From Herbiconiux oxytropis (GTDB lineage: Bacteria; Actinomycetota; Actinomycetes; Actinomycetales; Microbacteriaceae), in assembly GCF_024979315.1 (NCBI RefSeq), contig NZ_JANLCK010000006.1:62001-126000 (forward strand): DNA of 64,000 nucleotides, read 5' to 3'. Numbering within the stretch: position 1 is the first letter of the stretch; each line of letters starts with the position of its first letter. Positions 26,678-36,035 of this stretch are shown in pieces. The translations under genes were made by a program, and so were the position numbers. Under the pieces are notes generated by a model. That model was not told the DNA's origin, ran no database searches, and was given only the letters and a program-made list of their open reading frames with translations.

Positions 26678-27392
26678 GGTGCTGGAGGGTCCGGGCGTTC
26701 CGCACGGCGTGGCCGGCGCCGTCGTTGTTGAAGTAGACGAGCACGTCGTGGCCGGATGACTGCCACTCGCGGCAGCGGTCGGCCCACCAGGCGAGGTCGG
26801 CGTCGGAGTACGAGCCGGCGTAGAGGTGCTCGTGGTCGGGGCCGTGCATGCGCACGTAGACGGTCGGCGCGGTCGCGCGCAGGATGCAGGGCTGGCCGGC
26901 TCCGCTCATGACGCAGTAGGCGGCGCCGTGCCGCTCGAGCAGAGCGAACACCTCGTCGACGTGCCAGGAGTCGTGGCGGAACTCGACCGCGACCTGCAGC
27001 CACTCGGGCAGGGCGCCGAGGAAGTGGTCGAGGCGAGCGTCGTCGCGCGCGAGGTCCGGGGGCAGCTGCACGAGGAACATGCCGCGGCGGTCGCCCAGTT
27101 CGTGCAGTGAGCTCCGGATGCGTTCGACCCAGGCCTCGGGCTCGCGCAGGCGCTTCGCGTGGGTGAGTCCGCGCGGTGCCTTCACCGCCATCGTGAAACC
27201 CTCGGGCAGGCTCTCGCGCCAGGCGGCGAAGGCGCGATCGCCGGGCCAGCGGTAGAAGCTGCCGTTCAGTTCGACGGTGGGGAACTCCTGCACGTAGCGC
27301 TCGAGCCGGTGCTGACGGTCGTGCGGAGTCGTGTAGAGCACGTCGTTCCAGTGCGGGTAGCTCCAGCCCGAGGTGCCGATCCGGATGCTCAT
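26658..27392 (-). CDS. DUF72 (YecE-like) protein
   Basis: 244 aa from ATG 27392; the longer opening to 27563 encodes an Arg-rich, non-conserved extension. Typical DUF72 pattern: IRIGTSGWSYPHWNDVLY at the start, FPTVELNGSFYRWP, TMAVKAPRGLTHAKRL, LVQLPPDLARDD, AVEFRHDSWHVDEV, and YFNNDGAGHAVRNA at the end. TIM-barrel-like proteins of unknown function, suggested to relate to nucleic acid or Fe-S chemistry. Convergent with the hypothetical gene at 26000. Confidence 0.92.
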   Translation of the reverse strand: MSIRIGTSGWSYPHWNDVLYTTPHDRQHRLERYVQEFPTVELNGSFYRWPGDRAFAAWRESLPEGFTMAVKAPRGLTHAKRLREPEAWVERIRSSLHELGDRRGMFLVQLPPDLARDDARLDHFLGALPEWLQVAVEFRHDSWHVDEVFALLERHGAAYCVMSGAGQPCILRATAPTVYVRMHGPDHEHLYAGSYSDADLAWWADRCREWQSSGHDVLVYFNNDGAGHAVRNARTLQHLTENLD

Positions 27393-27562
27393 GGCGTCGA
27401 CGCTACGCCTGCTCCCGGTAGAGCGCTGCAGCGCCCGAACCGGCTCGCTTCGGTGCGTACTGCTGCGTCTGACGCAGCCGAGCGGATGGTGCCTTAGCGT
27501 GGAGTTGCACTGACCTGACCGTTGTCGAGGACCGTGTCGAGCCCGCGACGGAAGGAACCACA

Positions 27563-29464
27563 ATGAGCATGGAAAGCGCGGCCTGGAGCTCGCTGTACAA
27601 GATCTCGAGCGCCAGGGACGGCAAGCACGGCATCTCCCGTGAGGCAGTGCGGCGGATCATGACGTTCGCAGTGCCCTACCGGGCCAAGCTGCTGATCTTC
27701 ATCGCGCTCTCCGTCGTGGGCGCTTTCCTCGCGGTCGCGACGCCGGTGCTCGCCGGCCAGGTGGTCAACGTCATCGTCGCGCGGGGCGCGGTCAGCACGA
27801 TCGTGTGGCTCGCCGTCGTCATCGCCCTCGTGGCCGTGGCCGACGCCGCCGTGTCACTCGTGACGCGCTGGTTCTCGGCGCGGATAGGCGAAGGCGTGAT
27901 CCTGGATCTGCGCACCGCCGTCTTCAACCACGTGCAGAAGATGCCGATCGCGTTCTTCACCCGCACACGAACGGGCGCCCTCGTGAGCCGCCTCAACAAC
28001 GATGTGATCGGCGCTCAGCAGGCCTTCAGCGGCACGCTGTCCGGCGTGGTCACGAATCTCGTGGCTCTGATCCTCACCCTGATCGTCATGCTCAGCACCT
28101 CCTGGCTCGTGACGCTTCTCGCCGTGATCATGCTCCCCATCTTCTTGATACCCGCACGCCGCATGGGCAGCCGTCTCGCCGCGCTGCGCCGCGAGGCCGC
28201 CGACCACAATTCCGCCATGAGCACGCAGATGACCGAGCGCTTCTCGGCGCCAGGCGCCACCCTCGTGAAGCTGTTCGGCCGGCCCGACGAGGAGGCCGAA
28301 GAGTTCCGCATGCGTGCCGCCCGCGTGCGAGACATCGGGGTGCGCACAGCGATGCTGCAGTTCGTCTTCGTCACCGCGCTGACGCTCGTCTCGGCTCTGG
28401 CTCTCGCGCTCGTGTACGGCCTTGGAGGTTTCCTCGCACTCGCCGGGCAGCTCGACACCGGCGATGTGGTGACGCTGGCGCTCCTCCTCACACGCCTCTA
28501 CGTGCCGCTGACCGGGCTCGCCAACGCACGCGTCGAGATCATGAGCGCTGTCGTGAGCTTCGAGCGCGTCTTCGAGATCCTGGATCTCGAACCGCTCATC
28601 ACGGAGAAGCCCGACGCCGCCTCCGTGCCCGAGGGGGCGGTTTCGGTCGAGTTCGACGACGTGCGCTTCGCCTACCCGTCTGCCGACAAGGTGTCGCTCG
28701 CGTCCCTCGAGGAGGTCTCCACGCTCGACACCCGCGGTGGCGAGGAGGTGCTGCACGGCGTCTCCTTCAGGATCGAGCCGGGGCAGACCGTCGCCCTTGT
28801 CGGTACCTCCGGTGCGGGCAAGTCCACGATCGCCCAGCTGCTCTCACGCCTTTACGACGTCGACAGCGGCACCGTGCGCCTCGGGGGGACGGACGTCCGC
28901 GACGTCACCTTCGCCTCCATGAAGCACACCCTGGGCATGGTGACGCAGGACGGTCACCTGTTCCACGAGACCATCCTCTCCAACCTGCGCCTCGCGCGGC
29001 CGGAGGCGTCCGACGACGAGGTGTGGGACGCCGTCCGCCGGGCGCGGCTCGAGCCGCTCATCCGGTCCCTGCCGGACCAGCTGGACACCATGGTGGGAGA
29101 GCGTGGCTACCGGTTGTCCGGCGGCGAGCGTCAGCGGATGACCATCGCGAGGCTCCTGCTCGCCCAGCCGCGCGTCGTCATTCTCGACGAGGCGACGGCG
29201 GCGCTGGACTCGACGTCGGAGGCCGCCGTGCAGGCGGCGCTCAGCGAGGCGCTCGAAGGACGAACGGCGCTGGTCATCGCACACCGGCTCTCCACCATCC
29301 GCAACGCGGACGTGATCCTCGTGGTCGAGGACGGCTCGATCGTGGAGTGCGGTACGCACGAGGAACTGCTGGCGGTGGGTGGGCGGTACGAGGAACTGCA
29401 CCGCACCCAGTTCGCGGTGCAGAAGAACGTCGCGGCCGACGAAGAGGCACCGAGCGGGAACTAG
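27563..29464 (+). CDS. ABC exporter, fused permease and ATP-binding protein
   Basis: 633 aa, GGAAGGAA ribosome binding site. Residues about 40-330 hold six TM helices of the type I exporter fold with the intracellular loop region HVQKMPIAFFTRTRTGALVSRLNNDV. The ATPase domain follows: Walker A GTSGAGKST, Q-loop GMVTQDGHLFHETI, signature LSGGERQRMTIARLLL, Walker B VVILDEATAALDS and H-loop VIAHRLSTI. A half-transporter of the MsbA/LmrA class that must dimerise; likely a multidrug or lipid exporter. Transcribed alone, convergent with the GH32 gene with a 4-base overlap. Confidence 0.94.
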   Translation: MSMESAAWSSLYKISSARDGKHGISREAVRRIMTFAVPYRAKLLIFIALSVVGAFLAVATPVLAGQVVNVIVARGAVSTIVWLAVVIALVAVADAAVSLVTRWFSARIGEGVILDLRTAVFNHVQKMPIAFFTRTRTGALVSRLNNDVIGAQQAFSGTLSGVVTNLVALILTLIVMLSTSWLVTLLAVIMLPIFLIPARRMGSRLAALRREAADHNSAMSTQMTERFSAPGATLVKLFGRPDEEAEEFRMRAARVRDIGVRTAMLQFVFVTALTLVSALALALVYGLGGFLALAGQLDTGDVVTLALLLTRLYVPLTGLANARVEIMSAVVSFERVFEILDLEPLITEKPDAASVPEGAVSVEFDDVRFAYPSADKVSLASLEEVSTLDTRGGEEVLHGVSFRIEPGQTVALVGTSGAGKSTIAQLLSRLYDVDSGTVRLGGTDVRDVTFASMKHTLGMVTQDGHLFHETILSNLRLARPEASDDEVWDAVRRARLEPLIRSLPDQLDTMVGERGYRLSGGERQRMTIARLLLAQPRVVILDEATAALDSTSEAAVQAALSEALEGRTALVIAHRLSTIRNADVILVVEDGSIVECGTHEELLAVGGRYEELHRTQFAVQKNVAADEEAPSGN

Positions 29465-30669
29465 TCGCTGAGCTGGGTACCCCGCCAGACCGGGGAGAAG
29501 GGGGCGTCCGCGCCCACGGCGAACGAGGCGTGCCCGGCGAAGACCTCGACCGTCTCTGCGTCCACGAGCACATCGACTGCGCCGGCCCAGGCCGGTACTT
29601 CAGTGTCCTGACCGTTCCAGGAGCAGCGGACGGCTCGTTCGTCGCGATGCAGCAGGAGGGGCCCCGCCGGGTTCGCGATCTGGATCCGGTCTCCGATCCC
29701 GATCGTGAGTGGAGCGGGTGAGGACGCCCCGGCGAACGCCGCGGTGGCCACGGCGGGGTGCGGGGTGGCGATCAGGCTGTCGCCCTCGAGGTGGAGCACG
29801 TGCGGCACGCTCAGCGCGCTGGCCCGGCCGGCCTCCTCGTCGAGTGCGCCGCGCATCCAGTAGATGAGGCAGGGCTGCCCGTCGCGGTCGCGGAAGAACG
29901 ACGGTGCGTAGTAGCTGTCACCGAAGGTGAGGCGTCCCCAGTGCGCGGCCTCGAAGCGGCCGTCCGTGAACTCGCCGATCGCGTAGACCACGTAGTGCAG
30001 GTCGTCGTCGTCCCAGACGGACGTCACCATGACGTCGCGGTCGCCGACGGAGAAGATCTGCGGGCATTCCCAGAGGGTCCCTGTCCACACCGGCTCGGTG
30101 TCGCGGGTGCTGCGCGAGGCCGCCAGGCCCTCGTAGGTCCAATCGGCCAGATCGTGCGAGACGAAGGAGCTCGCCGCTGCGTCTCCGCCGGCGATGGCAG
30201 TGCCCACGAGCATCCGCCAGCGGTCGCCGTCGCGCAAGAGGAACGGGTCGCGGAAGGCGACGAGGTCGAGCGGGGGAGCCTCGACGACGACGTCGCCCTT
30301 CGCCCAGGTCAGCCAGTCGTCGTCGACGGGGGTGGCCGTGCGGATCCTGCCGACACCGAAGTCGGGGGTGGAGACGGCCGTGTAGAAGATCGTCGGCCGG
30401 CCCTCGTCGTCGACCGCGATCGAGCCCGACCAGATGCCGTCGTCGCCGTCGCCGGGCTCGAGGGCGACCGGGTGCTCCGTCCAGGTGACCAGGTCAGGAG
30501 ACGTCGCATGCCCCCAGCGGCACTCGGGGGCCCAGGTTGTGCGCCCGGGCACGTACTGGAAGAACAGGTGGTACAGCCCGTCGTGCCAGGTCACCGCGAG
30601 GGGGTCGTTCATCCACCCGGACTGCGGGGTGAAGTGGATGCGAGGGCGTGGGCGCTGCGCGTCCGGCAT
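29461..30669 (-). CDS. Glycoside hydrolase family 32 beta-fructosidase, cytoplasmic
   Basis: 402 aa from ATG 30669, with AGGAG upstream. GH32 landmarks: WMNDP with the nucleophile Asp near residue 21, the FRDP motif (LVAFRDPFLL) and WECP with the acid/base Glu, followed by a C-terminal beta-sandwich. No signal peptide, so it acts on imported sugar. Divergent from the sugar importer and sharing the LacI operator region. It would cleave beta-fructosyl links in sucrose, inulobiose or short fructans; given the DFA hydrolase-like gene at 36032, inulobiose to fructose is the best guess. Confidence 0.92.
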   Translation of the reverse strand: MPDAQRPRPRIHFTPQSGWMNDPLAVTWHDGLYHLFFQYVPGRTTWAPECRWGHATSPDLVTWTEHPVALEPGDGDDGIWSGSIAVDDEGRPTIFYTAVSTPDFGVGRIRTATPVDDDWLTWAKGDVVVEAPPLDLVAFRDPFLLRDGDRWRMLVGTAIAGGDAAASSFVSHDLADWTYEGLAASRSTRDTEPVWTGTLWECPQIFSVGDRDVMVTSVWDDDDLHYVVYAIGEFTDGRFEAAHWGRLTFGDSYYAPSFFRDRDGQPCLIYWMRGALDEEAGRASALSVPHVLHLEGDSLIATPHPAVATAAFAGASSPAPLTIGIGDRIQIANPAGPLLLHRDERAVRCSWNGQDTEVPAWAGAVDVLVDAETVEVFAGHASFAVGADAPFSPVWRGTQLSD

Positions 30670-30725
30670 GGGCGGCTCCTTCTGCGTCCGCCCTCCATGG
30701 CGGTCGCGGTCGAACCAGTATGGGC

Positions 30726-30755
30726 TTGACAAGACGTTTTGGCAAAACGTATTGT
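30726..30755 (+). promoter_or_regulatory. Promoter with LacI-family operator
   Basis: -35 TTGACA at 30726-30731, 18-base spacer, -10 TATTGT at 30750-30755. The spacer is filled by ACGTTTTGGCAAAACGT (30734-30750), a perfect 17-base inverted repeat around a central G, the classic form of a LacI/GalR operator. Repressor bound here would block RNA polymerase. It lies between the divergent GH32 gene and the sugar importer. Confidence 0.85.
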
Positions 30756-30842
30756 CATGGTCAGTCGCCTCGGCGGCGGGCGCCGTCCCTCGGCGCGTAT
30801 CCTCGCAACCACACCACGCCGCACAGAATTGGAGTCGGAGTA

Positions 30843-32159
30843 ATGATGCTTCGCAAACACCGGCAGATCCCTCGACGAGTCCTCGCCGGAGCAACCGGAG
30901 CGCTCGCCGCTCTCGTGGCCGTGACCCTCACCGGGTGCGGCGCAGGAGGCGGGACGACCGCCTCCGGTGACGACTCGATCACCGTGCTCGTCGAGGCCGG
31001 CGGCCACGGCGAGCTGCAGCCCATCGCCGATCAGTTCGAGAAGGACACCGGAACCTCGGTCACCTTCGTCGAACTGCCCTACGACGGTCTCTACAACCGC
31101 CTCAACAGCGAGTTCAGCTCGGGTGCGCTCTCGTTCGACGTCGCCGCGCTCGACTCCATCTGGCTGCCCACCTTCGCCGAAGCCCTCACGCCCCTCGACG
31201 ACATGATGACCGACGACGTGCAGTCCGACCTCTTCCCGGCCCTCGTGACCGAGGCGCAGGTCGACGGATCGTTCGTGGGGATGCCCGCGTGGACGAACTC
31301 CGAGATCCTGTACTACCGCACCGACCTCTTCGAGGATCCGGCCCAGCAGGCCGCCTTCAAGGCCGAGTACGGCTACGACCTCGTGCCGCCGACGACGTGG
31401 GAGCAGTACGCGGACATCGCCGCGTTCTTCACGCAGGACACCGACGGCGACGGCCAGGTCGACGTCTTCGGCACCGATGTCAAGGGCGCCGTGGAGACCG
31501 AGTGGCTCGCCACCCTCTCGCAGACCGGGGAGACCGAGATGGTGGTCGGCGACGACGGTGCCGTCTCGCTCGGCGACGCCGAGAGCCTCGAAGCGCTCGA
31601 CTTCTACACCAGCCTCCTGCCCTACGCCCCTTCAGGTGCCGCGCAGCTCGACTGGGCCGGATCGCAGAACCTCTTCAACCAGGGCCAGCTGGCGATGATG
31701 CGGTTCTGGGCCCACGCCTACAAGCAGATCCCCGCCGACTCCGCGGTCGCCGGCAACGTCGGTGTCACCACCATGATCGGAGGCCCCGGCGGAGTCGCGG
31801 GTGTTCCGGGCGCCTGGTACCTCTCCGTGCCCTCCGGCACGAGCAAGCAGGAGAAGGCGCTGGAGTTCGTGCAGTACGCCTACGACCACAACGAGCTCTC
31901 CGTCGACACCGACCTCGGGCTGGCGTCGCGCATCTCCGTGCTCGAGCAGTATCAGGACGAGCCCGGCTACGAGAACTACGGGCCGCTCATCGACACCCTG
32001 AACGCGGCGTCGACCATCCCTCGGCCTGCCAACCCGCAGTGGCAGGAGATCGTCGACTCGGCGCTGATCCCGATGATCCAGAAGGCCGTGGTGCCGGGAG
32101 CCGACAACCAGAAGCTCCTCGACGAGGCCAAGGCGCAGGTCGAATCCATCATCGGCTGA
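30843..32159 (+). CDS. Sugar ABC transporter substrate-binding lipoprotein
   Basis: 438 aa, GGAGTCGGAG upstream of ATG 30843 (ATG 30846 also possible). Lipoprotein signal with lipobox LTGC, Cys32, then a Gly/Thr/Ser linker. CUT1-type binding protein pattern: FEKDTGTSVTFVELPYDGLYNRLNSEF, FDVAALDSIWLPTFAEAL, GMPAWTNSEILYYRTDLF. First gene of the importer; the ATPase (MsmX/UgpC type) is not encoded here, as is usual for CUT1 systems that share one. Confidence 0.92.
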   Translation: MMLRKHRQIPRRVLAGATGALAALVAVTLTGCGAGGGTTASGDDSITVLVEAGGHGELQPIADQFEKDTGTSVTFVELPYDGLYNRLNSEFSSGALSFDVAALDSIWLPTFAEALTPLDDMMTDDVQSDLFPALVTEAQVDGSFVGMPAWTNSEILYYRTDLFEDPAQQAAFKAEYGYDLVPPTTWEQYADIAAFFTQDTDGDGQVDVFGTDVKGAVETEWLATLSQTGETEMVVGDDGAVSLGDAESLEALDFYTSLLPYAPSGAAQLDWAGSQNLFNQGQLAMMRFWAHAYKQIPADSAVAGNVGVTTMIGGPGGVAGVPGAWYLSVPSGTSKQEKALEFVQYAYDHNELSVDTDLGLASRISVLEQYQDEPGYENYGPLIDTLNAASTIPRPANPQWQEIVDSALIPMIQKAVVPGADNQKLLDEAKAQVESIIG

Positions 32160-32164
32160 CCCCG

Positions 32165-32204
32165 CGGCTGCGGCGCCACCGGCCTGACCGGAGCGCCGCA
32201 GCCG
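32165..32204 (+). promoter_or_regulatory. Intercistronic hairpin between binding protein and permease genes
   Basis: Perfect 12-base stem CGGCTGCGGCGC (32165-32176) and GCGCCGCAGCCG (32193-32204) with a 16-base loop, placed 5 bases after the binding-protein stop. Such hairpins protect or attenuate the upstream message so that more binding protein than permease is made. No U tract follows. Confidence 0.7.
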
Positions 32205-32288
32205 AGCCCACCGATCAGCCGAGCTCACCGATCTCCCGACCCCGCCGATCTCCACGGCCCCGCCCACCTCCCGACCGAAAGTCTCCTC

Positions 32289-33182
32289 GTGCGTCTCACA
32301 GATCGCCGGTTCGCCTTCCTCCTGATGCTGCCGGCCACCGTCTTCCTCGCCGTGTTCGTGGCGTGGCCTCTCGTGCAGTTCATCTCGGACTCGTTCTTCG
32401 AGATCAGCAAGTTCGCCGGCGGTCCGCGCACCTTCGTGGGTCTCGACAACTACGTCGAGGCGTTCACCTCGGGCGACTTCGGCAACGCCGCCTGGCGCAC
32501 CGTGGTCTACACGGTGATCGTGGTGGTCTTCGAGTTCGTGCTCGGTCTCGCCGTGGCGCTCATCTTCACCGCCCTCGGCAACTCCTCGAGGATCTTCCGC
32601 ACGATCTTCCTCTACCCCCTGATGATCGCCCCGATCGTGGCGGGGCTCCTGTGGCGGTTCCTGCTCATCGACAACTTCGGCATCGTCAACCAGCTGCTGA
32701 CGGATGCGCACATCCTCCAGGATCCGGGACAGATCCAGTGGCTGAGCGACCCGAACATCGCCCTCTTCTCGGTGGCCATCCCCGACATCTGGCTCACCAC
32801 GTCGTTCATCTCGCTCGTGCTCTTCGCCGGGCTGCAGAACATCCCCGGTGACGTCATCGAGGCCGCCCGCCTCGACGGCGCCCGCTACCCGACGATCCTG
32901 TTCCGGATCATCATCCCGTTGCTCCGGCCCGTGATCGCCGTCGCCTTGATCCTCCGCGGCATCGACGCAGCGCGTGCCTTCGACGTCATCCTCATCCAGA
33001 CCAACGGTGGCCCGCAGCAGAGCACGGAGACGATGTCGCTGCTGGTCTACCGCACCATGGTGAGGTTCGGCGACCCGGGGCTCGCGAGCGCGATGGGGAC
33101 CATCTACCTGGTGGCCATGCTCGCGGTGTCGGTCGCGGCCATCCTCTTCATCTGGCGTCCCGGAAGTGAGAACCAACGATGA
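32289..33182 (+). CDS. Sugar ABC transporter permease (MalF/UgpA type)
   Basis: 297 aa, GTG start 32289 after GAAAGTCTCCTC. Six hydrophobic segments and the EAA loop EAARLDGARYPTILFRIIIPLLRP near residue 200, which contacts the shared ATPase. CUT1 family. Its stop overlaps the next permease start (ATGA). Confidence 0.92.
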   Translation: MRLTDRRFAFLLMLPATVFLAVFVAWPLVQFISDSFFEISKFAGGPRTFVGLDNYVEAFTSGDFGNAAWRTVVYTVIVVVFEFVLGLAVALIFTALGNSSRIFRTIFLYPLMIAPIVAGLLWRFLLIDNFGIVNQLLTDAHILQDPGQIQWLSDPNIALFSVAIPDIWLTTSFISLVLFAGLQNIPGDVIEAARLDGARYPTILFRIIIPLLRPVIAVALILRGIDAARAFDVILIQTNGGPQQSTETMSLLVYRTMVRFGDPGLASAMGTIYLVAMLAVSVAAILFIWRPGSENQR

Positions 33183-34018
33183 ACGGCCTCGAGACCACCC
33201 GCATCAGCTCGAGGGTCATCCTCTGGATCGCCCTCGTGCTCCTCGTCGTGCTGTACGGCTTCCCCTTCCTCTACATGCTGCTCACGTCGTTCAAGACCCC
33301 GCTGGAGACGATCGCGGTGCCGCCGACGGTGCTGCCCTCGACCTGGACGATCGAGAACTACGCCTCGGCCATCGGGCGCGACGGCGTGGTGGCCTCGTTC
33401 GTCAACAGCGTCGTCACCGCCGTGCTCAGCACCCTCATCTCCCTGGTGCTGGCCGTGCCGGCCGCCTACGCGGTCACCCGGTTCCGCACTCGGTTCGGCC
33501 GGTTCTTCATCGTGGGTGCGCTCGTGATGCGGATGGTCCCTCCGATCGTGATCGGAGTGCCGATGATCGCGATCTTCCGGAACCTGGGCATCTCGGACAC
33601 CTCGTTCGCCTTGGCGATCGCCCACGCCACCATCTCGCTGCCTTTGTCGATCTGGCTCATGTCGAGCTTCTTCGAGGCGGTCCCCGAAGAGCTCGAGGAG
33701 GCCGCGAAGATCGATGGCGCAAGTCGGTTGGGCGCGCTCTGGCGGGTCGTGCTTCCGGTCACGGCCGGAGGAGTGGCGGTCACGGCCATCTTCGCGTTCC
33801 TCGCCTCGTGGAACGAGTTCCTCTTCGCGCTGCTGCTCACGGCCACCCGATCGCAGACCACTCCGATCGTCATCGCGAACTTCCAGACCCAGTTCGGTCT
33901 CGATTGGGGAGCCATGACCGCCCTGGCTGTGCTCTACTCGGTTCCGGTGATCCTGTTGGCGCTCGTTCTTCAGCGCCACATCGTCGCCGGGCTGACCGCC
34001 GGTGCGGTCAAGGGTTGA
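33179..34018 (+). CDS. Sugar ABC transporter permease (MalG/UgpE type)
   Basis: 279 aa, ATG 33179 overlapping the first permease. Six TM segments; first one VILWIALVLLVVLYGFPFLYM followed by the LLTSFKTPLETIA segment typical of MalG. EAA loop EEAAKIDGASRLGALWRVVLPVTAGG. Completes the membrane channel of the importer. Confidence 0.93.
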   Translation: MNGLETTRISSRVILWIALVLLVVLYGFPFLYMLLTSFKTPLETIAVPPTVLPSTWTIENYASAIGRDGVVASFVNSVVTAVLSTLISLVLAVPAAYAVTRFRTRFGRFFIVGALVMRMVPPIVIGVPMIAIFRNLGISDTSFALAIAHATISLPLSIWLMSSFFEAVPEELEEAAKIDGASRLGALWRVVLPVTAGGVAVTAIFAFLASWNEFLFALLLTATRSQTTPIVIANFQTQFGLDWGAMTALAVLYSVPVILLALVLQRHIVAGLTAGAVKG

Positions 34019-34045
34019 GACGGCAGCGGAGCGCAGGGGAAGACG

Positions 34046-35107
34046 ATGGCCAGGAAGACAGTAGGCATCCGGGATGTCGCACGCGAGGCGGGTGTGTCGG
34101 TCACGACCGTATCCCACATCCTCAACGACGTCGAGTCCGCTCGGGCGAGTGACGAGACGCGCGAGCGGGTCCGCGCCACGGCGGAGCGCCTCGGCTACGG
34201 CGCCAACCGGATAGCCAGGAGCCTGCGCCGGCAGCAGTCCGAGATGATCGGACTGCTGAGCGAGGAGATCGCCACCACGCCGCACGCCGGCCGGATCATC
34301 CTCGGTGCGCAGCAGGCCGCGCGGGAACGAGGACTGACCCTCGTGCTCATCAACACCAGCCGCAACCAGCTCGACATCCAGCGTGACACCGACGCCCTGC
34401 TGCGTCAGCAGGTCGACGGTGTGCTCTACGCCACCATGTACCACCGCGAGATCGCTCTGCCGCGATCGCTGCAGTCGGTTCCGACCGTGCTGATCGACTC
34501 GACCTCCGACGACGGCAGCGTGCCCTCGGTCGTGCCGGACGAGGAGGGCGGGGCCTACGCGGCGGTCGGCGAGCTGATCCAGCACGGTCATCGGCGCATC
34601 GGGTTCGTCACCAACATCGACGACGTGCCCGCCACGCGAGGGCGACTGGCCGGCTACCGCCGGGCCCTCGGGGATGCCGGACTCGAGTTCGACGAGTCGC
34701 TCGTCGTCGCCGAGCAGTCCGAGACCCCGGGCGGCTACAAGGCCTCCCTGGCCGTGCTCGACCGGGCCGACCGCCCCAGCGGGCTGTTCTGCTACAACGA
34801 CCGCATGGCGATGGGCGCCTACCGCGCTGCCGCCGAACTGGGGATCCGCATCCCCTCCGACCTCTCGATCGTCGGGTTCGACAACCAGGAGCTCATCGCC
34901 GAAGGGCTCTACCCGGCCCTCACGACCGTGGCGCTGCCCCACTTCGAGATGGGGGAGTGGGCGCTCGACGCGCTCGCGGCCTTGATGCAGGATGACGCTG
35001 CAACCGAGGCGGTCGCCTCCTACGAGCCCGCGGTGCTCTCGTGCCCGCTCGTGCGCCGCCAGTCGGTCGCCGCGCCAGCCGAGGATGGAGCGAGTTCGAG
35101 TGACTGA
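34046..35107 (+). CDS. LacI family transcriptional regulator
   Basis: 353 aa. N-terminal HTH IRDVAREAGVSVTTVSHILN with hinge helix region ERVRATAERLGYGANRIARSL, followed by a periplasmic-binding-like effector domain (GLFCYNDRMAMGAYRAAAELG, LSIVGFDNQE). It is the only LacI protein in the window and sits inside the sugar operon, so it very likely binds the operator at 30734-30750 and responds to the imported sugar or a product. Confidence 0.93.
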   Translation: MARKTVGIRDVAREAGVSVTTVSHILNDVESARASDETRERVRATAERLGYGANRIARSLRRQQSEMIGLLSEEIATTPHAGRIILGAQQAARERGLTLVLINTSRNQLDIQRDTDALLRQQVDGVLYATMYHREIALPRSLQSVPTVLIDSTSDDGSVPSVVPDEEGGAYAAVGELIQHGHRRIGFVTNIDDVPATRGRLAGYRRALGDAGLEFDESLVVAEQSETPGGYKASLAVLDRADRPSGLFCYNDRMAMGAYRAAAELGIRIPSDLSIVGFDNQELIAEGLYPALTTVALPHFEMGEWALDALAALMQDDAATEAVASYEPAVLSCPLVRRQSVAAPAEDGASSSD

Positions 35108-36035
35108 GTTCCTCGTGGTCGGTGAGGCACTGGTCGACGTCGTGTCGACCGCAGCCGGGCGCACCACGCACCCGGGAGGGAGCCCCATGAACGTGGCCGT
35201 CGGGCTCGCGCGACTGGGAGCTCCGGTGGCCCTCGCAACCCGTCTCGGTGCCGACGAGCACGGTCGGCTCCTCGCGCGGCACCTCGCGGAGTCGGGAGTG
35301 CGACTGGCTCCCGGATCCGTCGACCCGTTGATCCGCACCTCCTCGGCGACCGCGACGATCCGGGCCGATGGTTCGGCGGAGTACGACTTCGACATCGCAT
35401 GGAACCTCGACGATCTGCCGACGAGCGGGTATGACGTGGTGCACACCGGGTCGATCGGGGCGATCCTCGCACCGGGCGGCGCCGCCGTCGCCGCCGGTTT
35501 CGAGCGTGCGCGCGCCGATGTCCTCCGATCGTTCGACCCCAACATCCGGCCATCCGTCCTGGGAGCGCGTGACACCGTGCTCCCCCTCGTCGAGCGCCTC
35601 GCACGCATGAGCGGTGTCGTGAAGCTGAGCGATGAAGACGCGGACTGGCTGCACCCCGAGCTCGATCCGCTCGGGGTCGCGGCGCACTACGCGAGGCTCG
35701 GGGCGTCCGTCGTCGTCGTGACGCGGGGCGCCGAGGGCAGTCTTCTCCGGCTGGGTCCGGAGACCCTCCTCGTCCCGGCCCAGCCCGTCGAGGTCGCCGA
35801 CACCATCGGTGCGGGCGACTCGTACATGGCCGGACTGCTCTTCTCCCTCGCCACGACCATCGGGACCGCTGCCGTGCTCGGGGGAACGGTGCAGCTCGCC
35901 GAAGCGGCCGAGGCCTGTCGCTTCGCCGCCGCCTGCGCCGCCGTGACAGTGAGCCGCCCCGGCGCCGACCTGCCGCGCCTCGGCGAGGTCGCCGTCCCCT
36001 CCTCCTCGTTCCCCTCCGAAGGTGAGACACCATGA
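35100..36035 (+). CDS. PfkB family sugar kinase, probable fructokinase
   Basis: 311 aa from GTG 35100, which has GGAG 9 bases upstream; ATG 35085 in frame is an alternative. The start overlaps the LacI stop. PfkB signatures: GEALVDVV and GGSPMNVAVGLARLGAP near the N-terminus, and the C-terminal motif DTIGAGDSYMAGLL with the catalytic Asp. Phosphorylates a sugar, most likely fructose released by GH32, to feed glycolysis. Stop overlaps the next gene (ATGA). Confidence 0.9.
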   Translation: MTEFLVVGEALVDVVSTAAGRTTHPGGSPMNVAVGLARLGAPVALATRLGADEHGRLLARHLAESGVRLAPGSVDPLIRTSSATATIRADGSAEYDFDIAWNLDDLPTSGYDVVHTGSIGAILAPGGAAVAAGFERARADVLRSFDPNIRPSVLGARDTVLPLVERLARMSGVVKLSDEDADWLHPELDPLGVAAHYARLGASVVVVTRGAEGSLLRLGPETLLVPAQPVEVADTIGAGDSYMAGLLFSLATTIGTAAVLGGTVQLAEAAEACRFAAACAAVTVSRPGADLPRLGEVAVPSSSFPSEGETP

